DNA of 64,000 nt from positions 186,001 to 250,000 of the forward strand of contig CAHIKZ030005440.1 in the NCBI GenBank assembly GCA_903632075.3, in the 5' to 3' direction. The stretch is from Acanthosepion pharaonis (Eukaryota; Mollusca; Cephalopoda; Sepiida; Sepiidae). The notes below the pieces were generated by a model. That model searched no databases and was not told the origin of the DNA. It was given only the letters and a program-made list of their open reading frames with translations. The translations under genes and the position numbers were made by a program. Positions within the stretch are counted from its first letter, which is position 1. Each line of letters starts with the position of its first letter. Positions 62,481 through 64,000 of the stretch are shown piece after piece.

Positions 62481-63540
62481 GTGAGGATTCACAATGTCAA
62501 AAACCATCAGGATAATTCAGGATCCTATAAAGTTTTGTTTCTGTTTTTTCATATACTGTTAGTTCACTGAATAAAAAGACCCAATAGCCACACAAGGTAG
62601 TGGGTTAGTGAGATTGTTATAAGGCAAGGGAAGGTGGAAGTAGGAAATGCATATTATAAGAATGTGTAGGATAAATATCGGTTGACCCTAGACCCAAAGA
62701 GACCAAGAGTGTAGTAGTCAGTAAAGCATCCTCTTGGGAGTTTCTTCCACAAAGTAACAGTTCTCCTTATCATAGAAACATAAAAGGAATGAAAATGATT
62801 TATCACCATGACCATGGCATGGTAGGTCTTAGCTGTGGAGCTCTGAGATAGTGGAGTTGGAACACAAAACCTTTAACTCTGACGCCTCTATTTTTGGCAC
62901 CTCCAACCACGGCTCCTCTTCATCTAATTAAATGATTATGGCCTACAAATCTCATAAAGCCTATGCATACGCTCCTAAGTGAGTAGGCCTATATCATTAT
63001 AACTGGTTTATATCCAAGAATAAAGATATTGTGGCTTTTATATCATACCTATTCATTCTTCAATATTTTCTAACAGAATTAGAGACAAAATCGTTGAAAG
63101 AATATAGTAGAAATAACAATAAAAATAAAATGCTATAATGTAAAACTATATATATATATATATATATATATTTGCAAATAAGAAATAAGTAGAGAACAAA
63201 AATAGCAAAAGTTGAAATATAATCTTTTACAGGACGTAAAAGACATAACAAAAATAAAAATTCGATAATGTAAGATTCTTTTTACATATATAGTTTGCAA
63301 ATACAAAATAACTACAAAAATATAAAATGATTTTAAAAAGAAGTTGAGAAGAATTTCTTTAAAGGAAATAGTAAATATACAGCTGAATAAATAACAAGAA
63401 TAAAAATTCTATAAAATAAGACAAAGTGTAAATTCAACTAGGGTTGGAGCTGGTATAGTTTTAACAACTCCGACTCCAACTCCACAGCCCTGACAACTAA
63501 GAAACCTAACTCATCTGAACATCTTTTCACTTTTTATACT
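62481..63540. other. AT-rich with dispersed repeats
   Basis: 62680-62770 is a copy of the repeat seen at 50.4 kb. 62840-62920 and 63430-63500 share a GGAGTTGGA/CTCCAACTCC motif. (TA)n at 63147-63171. No gene recognised. Confidence 0.4.
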
Positions 63541-63880
63541 AATGTTCACCCAATACAAGGCCCAAGAGCCACTCAACGTAGAGGGTCACTGTGCAGTGTT
63601 GTATTAGTGAAAGAAAGGGCAAGAAGTTCTTAGGGCTATGCAGGAATGATAACAGCTAAATCTAGTCTTGAGGAGGTCAAAATTTAATTGGTGAATAACA
63701 TTTCAAAGTTCAGTCACAGACATTAGAAGTATAACGTGGAAGTCAGCTTTAGAAGGAACCGGAAAACCAATCCTAAACAGAAAACAAGTGATAAACATCT
63801 ATTCCTGTTCAAATGAATGAACTTGAGTGTAAACCGGATAATAGGCAAGCATATCTACTTCAATCAGGAGAGAAGGAAAT
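63541..63880 (-). repeat. Dispersed repeat family A, reverse copy
   Basis: Reading right to left, it contains GAACAGGAATAGATGTTTATC, TTTAGGATTGGTTTTCCGGTTCC and the AGAGTGGCTCTTGGGCC-like tail, in the order of 26060-26540. The window ends soon after in unassigned DNA. Confidence 0.6.
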
Positions 63881-64000
63881 AAATAAATATAGGGAGTCCC
63901 CCAAAATTGACATCATTTTGTAGTCAAATAAGATAGACAATTCTTGCACAAATGATCTCAAATTTTAACAAAATGTGCAAAAACTAAGTTGAATGTTTAA

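Overview
The window looks like AT-rich, repeat-laden animal nuclear DNA, most likely from a mollusc and probably a coleoid cephalopod. That taxonomic guess is inference. It rests on the very long introns, the TCTA satellite, Mag-type Gypsy elements with serine-tRNA primer sites, Penelope-like, mariner, hAT, P-like and LINE relics, and Pol III-derived SINEs. Nothing bacterial or organellar was seen, and most long open frames belong to mobile elements or simple repeats.

The only host gene I could build is on the minus strand. It is an MCRIP (FAM195) family gene: a start-bearing exon at 60316-60409 and further exons at 34995-35113, 27826-27879 or 26858-26911, 26628-26678 and 25901-25971. The splice phases agree throughout and give a 99-residue protein, close to the roughly 97 residues I recall for human MCRIP1. 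The 54-nt third coding exon exists in two copies of equal length and phase, so a mutually exclusive or alternative exon pair is likely. Introns 1 (25.2 kb) and 2 (7.1 kb) hold most of the right-hand transposons, including several large inverted-repeat pairs.

Layout. 1-2.8 kb: AT-rich DNA, a CpG-rich island, and a LINE whose ORF1 and RT pieces lie in opposite orientation. 2.8-14.8 kb: a degenerate TCTA satellite split by two Gypsy elements, one forward (4644-9108, carrying a nested LTR-like insertion) and one reverse (10315-14298, lacking integrase). 15.0-17.8 kb: a Tx1/L1-like LINE with a 342-bp insertion in ORF1 and an endonuclease-bearing ORF2. 17.9-19.8 kb: a hAT relic and a tandem array of ten 73-bp units amplified from a LINE RT tail. 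20-24.6 kb: a solo-LTR candidate, dispersed repeats, a 5S-5S-tRNA composite SINE and a tandem tRNA-SINE. 24.8-60.4 kb: the MCRIP gene with P-like, hAT, Jockey-like, Gypsy, Tc1, Penelope and mariner relics inside it. 61-64 kb: two piggyBac-type MITEs and LINE 3' ends.

All assignments come from reading the sequence. Family names follow recognised motifs and no database search was run.
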